DNA of 64,000 bases from Desulforhabdus amnigena (GCF_027925305.1 NZ_BSDR01000001.1:4420501-4484500), one strand, 5' to 3'. Counted from the first letter of the stretch, positions 43,636 through 52,580 are shown. Notes: generated from the sequence alone by a model not told the origin. Translations and numbers: made by a program.

Positions 43636-44784
43636 CTATAAATCCTCTACGGCCAATAGGGCTTTCACGATCCTCTCGGCCGCTTTCCCGTCCCACTTTT
43701 CCGGGACCTTTCCCTGTGAAATGCCCCCTTGAAGCACCTTCCGGGCCGCCGCCAGGATGTTCTCTTTCCGGTTGCCCACGATGACATTGGTGCCTTCTTC
43801 GCAGGTGATGGGCCTTTCGGTGTTTTCCCTCAGCGTGATGCAGGGCACCCCCAGCACCGTCGTCTCTTCCTGCAGCCCTCCGCTGTCGGTGAGCACCATC
43901 CGGGCATTCATGTTCAAATGCAAAAATTCGAGGTAGCCCAAGGGCTCGGTAACCCAGATGCCCCGCACCTGGTTGCCATTGCTGAGGCGGTGAGAGAGCC
44001 CGAACTGCTCGACCATTTTGCGCGTGCGGGGATGGATGGGAAAAACGATGGGGAGGTCGCGGGCGATTTCCGAGAGCGCTTCCAAGATTCCCTCGAGAGT
44101 GGCCCGGTCGTCCACGTTGGAGGGGCGGTGCAGGGTCAGTGTCGCGTATTTCCCCGGTTCGAGCCCCCACTGATCCATGAGGTTCAATCGGCTTGCCATT
44201 TCCCTGTGCTTGAGCAGCGTGTCGATCATCACGTTGCCCACAAAGAAAATCTTCTTTTCCGGAACCCCTTCGTTGCGCAGATTCTCGTTGGCGAAGCGGT
44301 CCGTGGTGAAGAGATAATCGCAGAGCACGTCCGTGCAGAGCCGGTTGATCTCTTCGGGCATGTTCATGTCCCGGCTCCTGAGACCCGCTTCCACATGGGC
44401 CACCCGGATCCCGAGCTTCTTGGCCGTGATGGTGCAGGCCATGGTGGAATTGACATCCCCCACCACGATCACCAGGTCCGGCTTTTCCCTGAGGCAGACC
44501 TTTTCGAATTCCACCATGATCCGAGCGGTCTGTTCGGCATGCGACCCCGACCCGACTTCCAGGTCGATATCGGGCCTGGGCATTCCCAGGTCATTGAAGA
44601 AGGCCCGGCTCATCTTTTCATCATAGTGCTGCCCGGTGTGCACCAGGATGTGCCGGATACGCTCCGGGTAGCGGTTCATGGCTTCGATGATGGGAGCCAT
44701 CTTCATGAAGTTGGGGCGGGCGCCGACGACATTGACGATCCGCAGATGACGCAGATTTTCGCAGATTGAAGAAGAATTTTTCAT
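43636..44784 (-). CDS. wecB: UDP-N-acetylglucosamine 2-epimerase, non-hydrolysing type
   Basis: Converts UDP-GlcNAc to UDP-ManNAc, or a related 2-epimerisation such as that of FnlC. GT-B fold; conserved IVNVVGARPNFMKMAPI, HTGQHYDEKMS, RVAHVEAGLRS, LTLHRPSNVDD and VLTDSGGLQEE are visible. Oddly, the first 15 residues (MKNSSSICENLRHLR) come from an R3 repeat that runs straight into the conserved strand; a normal start at Met-Arg-Ile-Val would be CTG here. R1 copy F lies upstream, then a WbuB-like gene. Confidence 0.93.
   Translation of the reverse strand: MKNSSSICENLRHLRIVNVVGARPNFMKMAPIIEAMNRYPERIRHILVHTGQHYDEKMSRAFFNDLGMPRPDIDLEVGSGSHAEQTARIMVEFEKVCLREKPDLVIVVGDVNSTMACTITAKKLGIRVAHVEAGLRSRDMNMPEEINRLCTDVLCDYLFTTDRFANENLRNEGVPEKKIFFVGNVMIDTLLKHREMASRLNLMDQWGLEPGKYATLTLHRPSNVDDRATLEGILEALSEIARDLPIVFPIHPRTRKMVEQFGLSHRLSNGNQVRGIWVTEPLGYLEFLHLNMNARMVLTDSGGLQEETTVLGVPCITLRENTERPITCEEGTNVIVGNRKENILAAARKVLQGGISQGKVPEKWDGKAAERIVKALLAVEDL
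44737..44768. repeat. R3 repeat forming the N-terminus of wecB
   Basis: ATCCGCAGATGACGCAGATT plus TTCGCAGATT, overlapping the first codons of wecB. The reading frame passes through it without a stop. Confidence 0.85.
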
Positions 44785-44861
44785 AGGTTGTACACCAGCC
44801 TCTTGTATTCCATGTATGTCCTCTCATCTCTCATGTGCTTCGGTCTCTAATCCGTGATTTC

Positions 44862-44977
44862 TTAGAACCTATCCAGAAACCACCTGTGGACTTTGCGACA
44901 CCCCCCTTGGTCCCCCCTCGAGGGGGGAATTAAAGGGGGGTGTCCGCTGCCGAGGTAGGTTTTCGGATAGGCTCTTA
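44862..44977. repeat. R1 palindromic MITE-like element, copy F
   Basis: TTAGAACCTATCCAGAAACC, the centre CCCCCCTCGAGGGGGG, and GGTTTTCGGATAGGCTCTTA, with TA at both ends. The right edge meets the C-terminal codons of the glycosyltransferase. Confidence 0.88.
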
Positions 44978-46216
44978 ATCTGTGCCAATCTGCGTAATCT
45001 GCGGATGAACGAGGTCGAGCATCTTCCGCGCCAGCTCTCCGCGGTCATAGTTCCGCGCCGCCGTGAGGCACCTCTCTTGCAACCCCTCGTACAACTCCCT
45101 GTCCTCCTTGAGCCTCACCAGCTTCTCACACAGCTCCCCGTCATTTTCCGGTTCGAAAACGAGCCCCACACCCTCCCGCTCCACAATATCGGCGGATTCC
45201 CCGGCCACCCCGTGCAGCACGGGAATTCCCATCCCCATGCATTCGAAGAGCTTGGATGGAATGACGGTGGTGAAAAGCTCCGTCTTCCTCAAATGAATGA
45301 TGGAAGCATCCAGGAGAGACCAGTATTTGGCCACCTGCTCTTTCGGCACCGAGTCGATGAAAATGACATTCTCAAGACCCATCTGCATCGCTGCTTCCTT
45401 GAGAGACTCTTTCCTGGCTCCATCTCCCAGCAGAATGAACCGGAAGAGATCGCCGTCTCCTGCCTCTCCCAACCTTTTTGCCGCCCTGAGGATCGTCTCC
45501 AGCCCGTGCGCCATGCCATGAGTCCCCACGTACCCTGCCACGAACTTGCCCTCCAGCCGGTATTTCGCCATCAGCGCCCCGTCCTTCGGCATGGGATGAA
45601 ACCGGGAAATGTCGACGCCATTGGTGACAACCGATATTTTTTCCGCCTCGATCCCTCTTTTCACCAGGATTTTCTTGAAGGATTCCGTCACGGAGACGAT
45701 CCGGGAAGCCCTGCGGTAGAGAAACATTTCAACCCGCTCCAGCAGCTGGATGATCCTGGAATCTTCCATGGCCCCCACGGCCTTGATGGATTCCGGCCAC
45801 ATGTCCCTCAGTTCGAAAACAAAGGGAATGTGTTTCATACGGCCGACCATGTATCCGGCGCAGGCCGTGAAAAACTGAGGCGATGTCGCGACCACCACGT
45901 CCGGCTGTTTCACGCACGGAGAAGCGAGCACCGCCGAAACCATGAAGCTGCAGTAATCCAGGATGCGTTTCAGAAATCCCTCGTTGGCCGTGATGTAGGT
46001 CCACACCCGCAGCACCCGGATACCGTCCATGATCTCCCGGGAGATCAAAGAATTCCTGTAGCCGGGATACACCTCCCCCTTGGGAAAATTGGGCGCGCAG
46101 GTGATCACCGTCACGTCGTGCCCGGCCTTCACCCATTCCCGGCAGTGTTCGAACGTGCGGCTTGCGGGAGCGTTGACTTCCGGAGGAAAATTATCGGAGA
46201 GAAAAAGTATGTGCAT
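44975..46216 (-). CDS. WbuB-like family 4 glycosyltransferase
   Basis: Retaining GT-B glycosyltransferase resembling WbuB, which adds an N-acetyl-fucosamine type sugar in O-antigen synthesis. N-terminus MHILFLSDNFPPEVNAPASR is typical; the C-terminal nucleotide-sugar site is around PSKLFECMGMGIPVLHG and the Glu pair in the EREGVGLVFEPEND region. The start is ATG 46216; a frame open further upstream is made of R4/R3 repeat sequence. The last ten residues (HPQITQIGTD) are encoded by an R3 repeat (44976-45009), so the native C-terminus was replaced or extended. Confidence 0.88.
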   Translation of the reverse strand: MHILFLSDNFPPEVNAPASRTFEHCREWVKAGHDVTVITCAPNFPKGEVYPGYRNSLISREIMDGIRVLRVWTYITANEGFLKRILDYCSFMVSAVLASPCVKQPDVVVATSPQFFTACAGYMVGRMKHIPFVFELRDMWPESIKAVGAMEDSRIIQLLERVEMFLYRRASRIVSVTESFKKILVKRGIEAEKISVVTNGVDISRFHPMPKDGALMAKYRLEGKFVAGYVGTHGMAHGLETILRAAKRLGEAGDGDLFRFILLGDGARKESLKEAAMQMGLENVIFIDSVPKEQVAKYWSLLDASIIHLRKTELFTTVIPSKLFECMGMGIPVLHGVAGESADIVEREGVGLVFEPENDGELCEKLVRLKEDRELYEGLQERCLTAARNYDRGELARKMLDLVHPQITQIGTD

Positions 46217-46227
46217 TTCTTCAATCC

Positions 46228-46606
46228 ATCCGCAGATTACGCAAAAGTTTAAAACTAAGCACCGAAGATCGTAAATATGCGGCCATTTCTTTGTAGGAAC
46301 GGCTTCCAGCCGTGACAGGAACTGGCAACTGCACACTTTGTCGCGGCAGGATGCCGCTCCTACAAAAACGCACGGGTAAACGGGTGCGTAATTACGATCT
46401 TGAGTACTAAGAACCTATCCGGAAACCCCCTGTGGACTTTGCGACACCCCCCTTAGTCCCCCCTCGAGGGGGGAATTGAAGGGGGGTGTCCGCTGCCGAG
46501 GAATGTTTTCGGATAGGCTCTTAATCCGCAGATTACGCAGATTGACGCAGATATAAAAAAGCCTTCACGGTTTCAATCTGCGCTAATCTGCGTAATCTGC
46601 GGATCA
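46228..46606. repeat. Composite R3 - inverted R4 - R1 (copy G) - R3 - R3
   Basis: R3 fragment (46228-46245), inverted R4 (46255-46409, with GCGGCAGGATGCCGCTCCTA), R1 copy G (46408-46523, centre CCCCCCTCGAGGGGGG), R3 (46523-46555) and R3 (46575-46606). This repeat block fills the whole spacer between two polysaccharide genes and encodes the end of the upstream one. Confidence 0.88.
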
Positions 46607-48216
46607 TCGTTTTTGAAACGGATCTCCAGACACTGACACGGAAGGCTGATTCCAAACTGCGGATGATAGCTCGAGGGTACAACGGCCACTTCCCCACCCT
46701 GCACACTCCAGCGGAGCGCCTGCCCCCCGGCAAGCCGCAGCCGCCCCTCCGCGGAATCCATGGATTCCACACGGACGTCCGGGTGAAAGTGAAACCTTGA
46801 AACCGCCTCCGAAAAGCGCCCCTCCACACCATCGGTGATGACGAGCCGATTTCCATCCATTCGCCATTCCCGCCGATGCACCGGCTTGCCCGGCAGGCGC
46901 CGGTATCCGTCCTGGCTGCAGGCGACCACGATCGCTTCGCCGTCTTCCCGCATCTCCAAATCCCGCGGATAAGCCCGCCGTGCCACACGAAATCCCCCCC
47001 ACACCTCCGAGGAATTTTCCCCATCGATTTCCACCGTGTTGTGGGCTGCCGTGGAGCGCTGCCTCTGCCTTTCAATCCCAGTGCCGTAGCAGGAGGTTCC
47101 CGAATCGACGATGACCCGCTGTCCCCGGACCGACAATTCGAAGTTCAGCGTATCCGCATGGGCGTGCCCGGGGAGGTAGTCCGGCCCGATGGGCGCCACG
47201 TCGAGGAAGCCCGTGAAAGGACCCCGCTCCACCCGGATATACCCCGTTTCGCCGAGATGAACCAGGGGGAGGGCAGGGGAGGCGTCCGGCCGGATGCCCA
47301 GTCGCGACGCGTAGCTCACAAGCTCCTCTGTTACGGGAGCGATACCGAAGGCGGCGTCATTGAAAAGGACGATCCCGCCGTCGGGGTGAGTCATGAGGGC
47401 CAGCCACCGCAGCATGCGCACGCATGCTTTGCGCAGCGCCTCGACGACCGTGGAAAATCCGTGGATTACAGCCTCCGGGTATGTACCGCAGACACCGATG
47501 CAATCGAGCAGGTCTTCCAGGATGATGGCGTGGTACATGGGCGAGCGCTCGAAATGCCCGCCGTCGGGAAGCACCTGTTCCCGCAGCTCCCGCTGCATCT
47601 CCCCGAGCCCTTTGGCCAGCCATTCGTCCGCCTCGGCCCCTTCGAAGAAACACCCGGCGAAGACCAGCGCCTTCAAGTTCGCCAGCAGATGATTTCCCAG
47701 GAGGTGGTATTCCAACCGCCTGCGGAGCCGGCGCGCCTGGAGCCCCAGGCTCTGGAGCATCCCGGGCACAGGGGCGTTGCCTTTCAATATCCACTTGATC
47801 CAGTTCACGATGCGAAGCGACGTGGGATAGGGCTCCCAGCCGTTTCCCTTACCCGGCGGGTTTTCCCCGATCCATCGGCGGATATACTCCTCGTGCCACG
47901 CCTTGCGCTCCTCCGCGTCCCGTCCGTTCAAATCGTCGAAGTAATGGAGGTTATAGAGCCAGAGCTTGTCCCACCCGGGGTGGTTCCAATCCCCGGGCCC
48001 CCTGAGCGTTTTTTCCTCGTTCAAAAAACAAAAACGCCCAGGCCCCGGCATGCCCGGCGTTTTTTGCGCCCCTTCGATCCAGGGACCGGTTCTTTCCCGG
48101 CACCGAGGCAGGTTTCCCTCTTCGATGGCCGGGCGGCGCATGCGGTACCCAACGCGCCCATAGATCTGAACCGGCTTGAGGTAGCGAATGGTGTGCCAAT
48201 ACTGCAGGATCTTCAT
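46573..48216 (-). CDS. Heparinase II/III-family protein
   Basis: A 547-residue polysaccharide lyase-like protein: alpha/alpha toroid in the N-terminal half (WDKLWLYNLHYFDDL; EPYPTSLRIVNWIKW; EYHLLGNHLLANLKAL) and a beta-sandwich in the C-terminal half (LPGHAHADTLNFELSVRG; AAHNTVEIDGENSSE). No signal peptide is visible, so a cytoplasmic or inner-face role is likely; such genes recur next to bi-domain oxidoreductases in surface polysaccharide clusters. The tail DPQITQISAD comes from an R3 repeat. Confidence 0.85.
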   Translation of the reverse strand: MKILQYWHTIRYLKPVQIYGRVGYRMRRPAIEEGNLPRCRERTGPWIEGAQKTPGMPGPGRFCFLNEEKTLRGPGDWNHPGWDKLWLYNLHYFDDLNGRDAEERKAWHEEYIRRWIGENPPGKGNGWEPYPTSLRIVNWIKWILKGNAPVPGMLQSLGLQARRLRRRLEYHLLGNHLLANLKALVFAGCFFEGAEADEWLAKGLGEMQRELREQVLPDGGHFERSPMYHAIILEDLLDCIGVCGTYPEAVIHGFSTVVEALRKACVRMLRWLALMTHPDGGIVLFNDAAFGIAPVTEELVSYASRLGIRPDASPALPLVHLGETGYIRVERGPFTGFLDVAPIGPDYLPGHAHADTLNFELSVRGQRVIVDSGTSCYGTGIERQRQRSTAAHNTVEIDGENSSEVWGGFRVARRAYPRDLEMREDGEAIVVACSQDGYRRLPGKPVHRREWRMDGNRLVITDGVEGRFSEAVSRFHFHPDVRVESMDSAEGRLRLAGGQALRWSVQGGEVAVVPSSYHPQFGISLPCQCLEIRFKNDDPQITQISAD

Positions 48217-48477
48217 TCAGCCCTTGTATGCATCTTTCCTGTGCTTGAGATGCAGTAACAAAACGATACACTTCTGGTCGTTTACTTCATACCTGATGCG
48301 ATAGTCACCCACTCGAATACGATACTCATTTTCATGTCCCTTCAGTTTCACGCAGCCGTGAGGGCGAGAGTCCTTCTTCAACCCCATGATACGCTTTAAG
48401 ACGCGGTCCCGGGCATCTTCGGGTAGTTTATCCAGTTGCTTTTGCACCGGTTTGGGAATAAGGACCTGATATTCCAT
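48217..48477 (-). CDS. RelE/ParE-family toxin
   Basis: An 86-residue RelE-fold protein (YQVLIPKPVQKQLDKLP; GCVKLKGHENEYRIRVGDYR; IRYEVNDQKCIVLLLHLKHR). The Arg-rich RIRVGDYRIRYEV strand is typical of mRNA interferases of this family. The start ATG 48477 overlaps the antitoxin stop as TGATG. The heparinase-like gene starts right after its stop. Confidence 0.88.
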   Translation of the reverse strand: MEYQVLIPKPVQKQLDKLPEDARDRVLKRIMGLKKDSRPHGCVKLKGHENEYRIRVGDYRIRYEVNDQKCIVLLLHLKHRKDAYKG

Positions 48478-48725
48478 CAACCCTTTTCACATTTGCCGGC
48501 TATATATTCATTAATGGTCATGTAATCTCCCGCTGCATAAGCAGCACGGGCTTCCTCTATCTCAGCTCTAACAGCCGGATCCTGTTCCCATGTTTCTTCT
48601 TCCATGCGAGCCAGCTCGTCTTCCAAGAACGCCCAGAGGCGACGTTTATCTTCGATACTCAGCTCTGCAATAGACTGCACCAGAGATTCAAAAGGAACCA
48701 ACAACTTAACTTTCTTCTTTGCCAT
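48477..48725 (-). CDS. Antitoxin of the RelE-like pair
   Basis: An 82-residue protein with basic N-terminus (MAKKKVKLLVPFESLVQSI) and a helical acidic C-terminus (EEARAAYAAGDYMTINEYI), like the C-terminal toxin-binding part of addiction-module antitoxins. The start is ATG 48725 with GGAGGG upstream; a longer frame to 48797 is not supported. Coupled to the toxin by TGATG. Confidence 0.8.
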   Translation of the reverse strand: MAKKKVKLLVPFESLVQSIAELSIEDKRRLWAFLEDELARMEEETWEQDPAVRAEIEEARAAYAAGDYMTINEYIAGKCEKG

Positions 48726-48961
48726 GAACTTCCCTCCGGAAACTTTTTTTGATTTATGCACACATAAAAGTATTGCGCACACAAATCCTGTTGGCAAGAG
48801 GGACTTCTTCAGCCCGTAGCGCAGATTGATCAGAAAATTCTAATTTGGAGACAGTGCAAATTAACTTCCATGACTGGAACGATCACAACGAAAAATGAAA
48901 AAAGGCAAAGATATGCAAGGCAATAAGGAAAGCGGGAAACGCTCTTGAAAAGCGATATTAT

Positions 48962-49028
48962 TATGAGCCATGAGCTATGAACCATGAGCCTTTTTTCATA
49001 TAAAATAATCTGCGTCATCTGCGGATGC
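48962..49028. repeat. Short heptamer array plus R3 at the end of the oxidoreductase gene
   Basis: Four heptamer units (ATGAGCC, ATGAGCT, ATGAACC, ATGAGCC) followed by R3 (ATCTGCGTCATCTGCGGATG). R3 encodes the last residues of the bi-domain oxidoreductase. The rest of the gap 48726-48961 has no recognised feature. Confidence 0.8.
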
Positions 49029-51167
49029 CAGGTGGATCGTCACCCGGCTCACTTCCACCAGTTCTTCAAGCGGTATGGGGCCGGGTTTGCCTTCCTTGAC
49101 CGCCTCCACAAAGGCCGCCGCGCAGGCCGCCTGCCCCTTGTCCTGCCGCCAGAGGTTCATCTTCCGGAATCCCTTCCAGCCGAACCCGCGCAGCTTCCTG
49201 AAATTGTCGAGCTGCAGCACCCGCCCCCCGCAAAAGACTTCCAGCCGCTCCTTGGGAAACGACTTGTGCCCGTCGGCGAAATAGTGGACCGTGCCCAGGG
49301 AGCCGTCCGCAAAGCCCAGGGTGAGGGTCGCCTTGTCTCTCAGGCGGTCTTCGCCGACGTAGGCGGCATCATAGCGGGTGATGGCCGATCCCGCCAGGAA
49401 CCTGAGCAGATCGATGAAGTGGCACGCCTCCCCGATGATCCGCCCGCCCCCCACCGCAGGGTCCTGGGTCCAGTGGTCGCCGGGAATCTGCCCGGCATTC
49501 ACCGTCATAATGAACGACTTCGGCCCCTGCACGCCGCTCAGCAGCTCCTTCATCTTCCGAACCTGGGGAGCAAACCGCCGGTTGAACCCGACCATTACTT
49601 TGGGCGGTGCGGGAGAAGCGGGGAGAGACGCAACCGTATCCTGAATTTCGGCCAGTTCATCGAGGGTGAGGCACAGGGGCTTTTCGACGAAAACATGCTT
49701 CCCCGCCCTCAGCGCCTCGCACACGAACCGGGCATGGGTGTTGTGCCGCGTAGCGATCACAACCGTGTCGATCTCCTCATGAGAGAGTATCGTCTCCGCC
49801 TCGGTGGTAGCCTGCTGAAACCCAAACTTCTTCCCAAAATGGACGGCGCTCACCCCGCCGCTGCTGGCCACGGAATGGAGCGCCGCTCCCGCCGCTTTGA
49901 ACGCGGGAATGAGCACCCGCCCCGCGTAATTTCCCGCCCCGATAAAACCAACAACCGCTCTGCTGTCTCGATCTATTTCTTTTTGCTTTTCAGCTTCAAG
50001 AGCTACAACTCTTCCGGTTCTATAGGTTTCATCTGCGCCAATCTGCGTCATCTGCGGATGGTATTCTAAAATGATCCCCAGGTAAGGCTCTTTCCCTCCC
50101 AGAAGCTCATAAGCCCGTACCGCCTCTTCTATGGGAAATCGATGCGTAATCAGCGGACGGACACCGAGCCTCCCCTCCGCCATCATGTCGAGCACAGCCT
50201 CGAAGTTCCGCTGTTCCGTCCATCTCACATACCCCACCGGGTAATCGCACCCCTTCTCCTCGTACTGGGGATCATACCGCCCCGGCCCATACGAGCACGA
50301 TACCTGGAAGGAAAGCTCCTTCTTGTAAAAATCATCCCGCGACAGCTCGAGCCCCGTCACCCCCACCAGGACGATCCGCCCCCGCTTCCGGCACATGAGC
50401 GCTGCCTGGTGCACGGGCTCGCTGCTTTTTGTACTTGCCGTGATGAGTACCCCATCCACGCCCCGCCCGCGTGAAAACCCTTTGCTGCTCAGCACCGGGT
50501 CTTCCCCCCCGGAGAGGTCCACCGTCTCCGCCCCGAAGCTCCTCGCCAGTTCGAGCTTCCGCGGATCGAGATCGATTCCGAGCACCCGGCACCCATGGGC
50601 CTTCAAGAGCTGCACGGCCATGAGCCCGATCAACCCGAGCCCCGTGACCACGAAGCATTCCCCCAGCGTGGGCCGGGCCAGTCTCACCCCCTGGAGCGCG
50701 ATGGCTCCCACCACAGTGAACGCCGCCTCCTCGTCGCTCACCCCATCGGGCACCCTTGCGCAGAGGTTTCCGGGAACGCACACCATTTCCGCATGCGCGC
50801 CGTTGCTGACGACCCTCGCTCCCGGCTCGAACAGCCCCCCCGGATTCTCCCTTCCCGACCCGATGACTTCACCCACATTGCAATAGCCCAGGGCAATGGG
50901 TTGATCCAGCTTGCTTCGCACGGCTTCGAGCGTCGGGGCGAGCCCATCGGTCCGGACCTTCTCCAGGACTTGTTTGACCTTGTCCGGCTGCTGCCGCGCC
51001 TTGTCGATCCATCCGGCCTTCCCGAATTCCAGGAGCATGCGCTCCGTGCCCGCGGAAACCAGGGATGCATGGGTCCGAATGAACAAATGCCCCGCCCTGG
51101 GTCCGGGGCAGGGCACTTCGGCCAACTCGGTTTTTCCGTCTTTGAGATTCTGGAGGACCTGTTTCAT
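48996..51167 (-). CDS. Bi-domain oxidoreductase: zinc-type dehydrogenase plus Gfo/Idh/MocA
   Basis: About 723 residues. The N-terminal half is an MDR/alcohol-dehydrogenase-like domain with NAD motif VVTGLGLIGLMAVQLLKAHG; the C-terminal half is a Gfo/Idh/MocA domain with VVGFIGAGNYAGRVLIPAF and VEKPLCLTLDEL. Such fusions are common in surface polysaccharide clusters next to heparinase-like genes. The linker between the halves includes HPQMTQIGAD, encoded by an R3 repeat (50028-50060), and the C-terminus ends ASADDADYFI, encoded by a second R3 copy in another frame. The start is ATG 51167; no strong Shine-Dalgarno sequence. Confidence 0.88.
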   Translation of the reverse strand: MKQVLQNLKDGKTELAEVPCPGPRAGHLFIRTHASLVSAGTERMLLEFGKAGWIDKARQQPDKVKQVLEKVRTDGLAPTLEAVRSKLDQPIALGYCNVGEVIGSGRENPGGLFEPGARVVSNGAHAEMVCVPGNLCARVPDGVSDEEAAFTVVGAIALQGVRLARPTLGECFVVTGLGLIGLMAVQLLKAHGCRVLGIDLDPRKLELARSFGAETVDLSGGEDPVLSSKGFSRGRGVDGVLITASTKSSEPVHQAALMCRKRGRIVLVGVTGLELSRDDFYKKELSFQVSCSYGPGRYDPQYEEKGCDYPVGYVRWTEQRNFEAVLDMMAEGRLGVRPLITHRFPIEEAVRAYELLGGKEPYLGIILEYHPQMTQIGADETYRTGRVVALEAEKQKEIDRDSRAVVGFIGAGNYAGRVLIPAFKAAGAALHSVASSGGVSAVHFGKKFGFQQATTEAETILSHEEIDTVVIATRHNTHARFVCEALRAGKHVFVEKPLCLTLDELAEIQDTVASLPASPAPPKVMVGFNRRFAPQVRKMKELLSGVQGPKSFIMTVNAGQIPGDHWTQDPAVGGGRIIGEACHFIDLLRFLAGSAITRYDAAYVGEDRLRDKATLTLGFADGSLGTVHYFADGHKSFPKERLEVFCGGRVLQLDNFRKLRGFGWKGFRKMNLWRQDKGQAACAAAFVEAVKEGKPGPIPLEELVEVSRVTIHLASADDADYFI
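50028..50060. repeat. R3 repeat inside the oxidoreductase linker
   Basis: ATCTGCGCCAATCTGCGTCA followed by TCTGCGGATG on the plus strand. It is read in frame on the minus strand between the two enzyme domains. Confidence 0.88.
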
Positions 51168-51277
51168 GGGATTGGATAAATCTCGTTCTTTCTTTAAAGA
51201 TAGGATGAGGGATGTTTTAGTGACAGGCAAAATCGAACATCGGCAAACCGAACGATAGACCTTTTCGAAGTACCGGG

Positions 51278-51804
51278 TCAGCAGTTCAAAGGGAATTCGG
51301 CGGTATCAGCGGTGATGACGCGAAGGGTTTGTATCGGCAGGAATAAACGCAAGGGATTTCCGGGTAGCGCAAGAAACCCCTAGTGCTCATAAAAAGATCT
51401 AGCCGAACTATCTTTTGCATCGACAAAAAGACCGATGCCACCTCCCTGCTCAGAAATCAGAACGGTGCGATGGATCGCTTCCATGAGAAGCATTTCGCCG
51501 TATCCTTGCCTTCGATGCTTTGTCGACACAGCGAGTCGGGCGAGCCGAACAGCGGCAAGAGGATGTTTCGGGTATTTCCTGGCATATTTGGTGGGAAGAT
51601 GCTGTGCATGTATTTCGCATAACGCCAAGGTGAAAAAACCGATAACGATTCCGGGGCGTTCGGATCTGCAAGGACCCATGTACGGGATATGCCCTTGGCT
51701 GCGTGCTGCCTGGCTGTCGCTTTGAAAAACGCATTCAATTCGGCACTCCCGCAGTCAAATGCGACGCGATCATGGCCAGGTCCTAAAGGGACTATTTCGG
51801 GCAC
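51278..51804 (-). pseudogene. Decayed TacT-like GNAT acetyltransferase toxin
   Basis: Two mutations are visible. The N-terminal part (IVPLGPGHDRVAFDCGSAEL; ISRTWVLADPNAPE) continues only after a frameshift as IVIGFFTLALCEIHA, RLAVSTKHRRQGYGEMLLME and SARSFYEH. An amber codon follows SFYEH, and after it the same frame reads GFLALPGNPLRLFLPIQTL, the normal family end. The 527-bp span is not a multiple of three. Intact homologues acetylate aminoacyl-tRNA. The partner antitoxin gene overlaps its start by 13 bases and is intact. Confidence 0.88.
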
Positions 51805-52079
51805 GGCAGCTCTTGCTTTCTGCGTGCGGCAGCTTTTTTCATTACCTCATTAGGTTCCGGCGGATGGTCCAGCAAATGAAAAACCATATCAGCCGCCTTT
51901 CGGGACAGATGAATGACCCTCTCCCGCTCCAGCACGTTATCGGCTTTTTCCAGCGCCGCCTGAACCAGGAATTGATTCAGTGTGGCACCGGTCAACCGGG
52001 CCGCCTCCACAATCTTTTCATAAATCTCGGAGGGCATCCGGGCCGGTATCCTTTCCTCTGATTTGATCTGCGCCATCAT
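51792..52079 (-). CDS. TacA-type (DUF1778) antitoxin
   Basis: A 95-residue ribbon-helix-helix antitoxin (ERIPARMPSEIYEKIVEAAR; TGATLNQFLVQAALEKADNV) with a C-terminal toxin-binding tail (VFHLLDHPPEPNEVMKKAAA). AAGGAGGTAG lies before the start. The gene is complete, while the toxin gene it overlaps is broken, so it may persist as a repressor or as protection against related toxins. Its 5' end is also found as a remnant near 53000 and its tail in the chimera at 53872. Confidence 0.88.
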   Translation of the reverse strand: MMAQIKSEERIPARMPSEIYEKIVEAARLTGATLNQFLVQAALEKADNVLERERVIHLSRKAADMVFHLLDHPPEPNEVMKKAAARRKQELPCPK

Positions 52080-52139
52080 CTACCTCCTTTTTAAAAGGAT
52101 AGCATCCTTGGCGTCATTTTTGCGATGCTTCAACGTCTC

Positions 52140-52172
52140 CCAATCTGCGAAAATCTGCGTAATCTGCGGATG
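52140..52172. repeat. R3 repeat between the TacA and VapC genes
   Basis: AATCTGCGAAAATCTGCGTA followed by ATCTGCGGATGG. It lies 15 bases beyond the vapC stop. Confidence 0.85.
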
Positions 52173-52187
52173 GAATTTTTTTGCCCG

Positions 52188-52580
52188 TCAGCCTATTGCT
52201 TTGACGTAGGGATATTTCAAAATCTTGCTGTCGGAAGTTACGAGCCGGCAATCGTATATTCTTGCCGTCGCCACGATGAGTTGATCTGCAGGATCGCGAT
52301 GGAATTCGCCTGGGAGTCGAGTGGATTCGATGGCGATTTCCGGTGAGAGCTCCACCAGGCGGATACCGGGATAGTTCAAAGCCTCGTCAAACCAGTCCCC
52401 CAATGGGCAAGGAAGCTTTAAGCGATTGTACTCGACAAGTTTGGCGACTTCCCAAACTGAGATGGCACTCACACCGATAAGGTCCGCCTCTGCGGCATCG
52501 ATTACCTTGACCTGCCGACGAGTGAGCTGGGAATCTCCATGCACCCACCAAACCCAGATATGGGTGTCGAGGACAATCAT
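52188..52580 (-). CDS. vapC: VapC-family PIN-domain toxin
   Basis: A 130-residue PIN ribonuclease. The acidic active-site residues are visible: MIVLDTHIWVWW (Asp5), SAISVWEVAKL (Glu), HRDPADQLIVATA (two Asp) and LVTSDSKIL. The first bases overlap the antitoxin gene by four bases. Frame intact. Confidence 0.9.
   Translation of the reverse strand: MIVLDTHIWVWWVHGDSQLTRRQVKVIDAAEADLIGVSAISVWEVAKLVEYNRLKLPCPLGDWFDEALNYPGIRLVELSPEIAIESTRLPGEFHRDPADQLIVATARIYDCRLVTSDSKILKYPYVKAIG

Noticed and set aside
43636-44170. A 221-codon minus-strand frame offset from wecB (43505-44170)
   Set aside because: It is out of frame with a conserved epimerase and has no family motifs.
46876-48258. A 460-codon plus-strand frame opposite the heparinase-like gene
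   Set aside because: It lacks recognisable motifs, while the minus strand has the full family pattern.
51366-51380. Amber codon in the TacT-like gene read as pyrrolysine
   Set aside because: The gene also has an independent frameshift, so decay explains both; no pyl gene or PYLIS element is visible.
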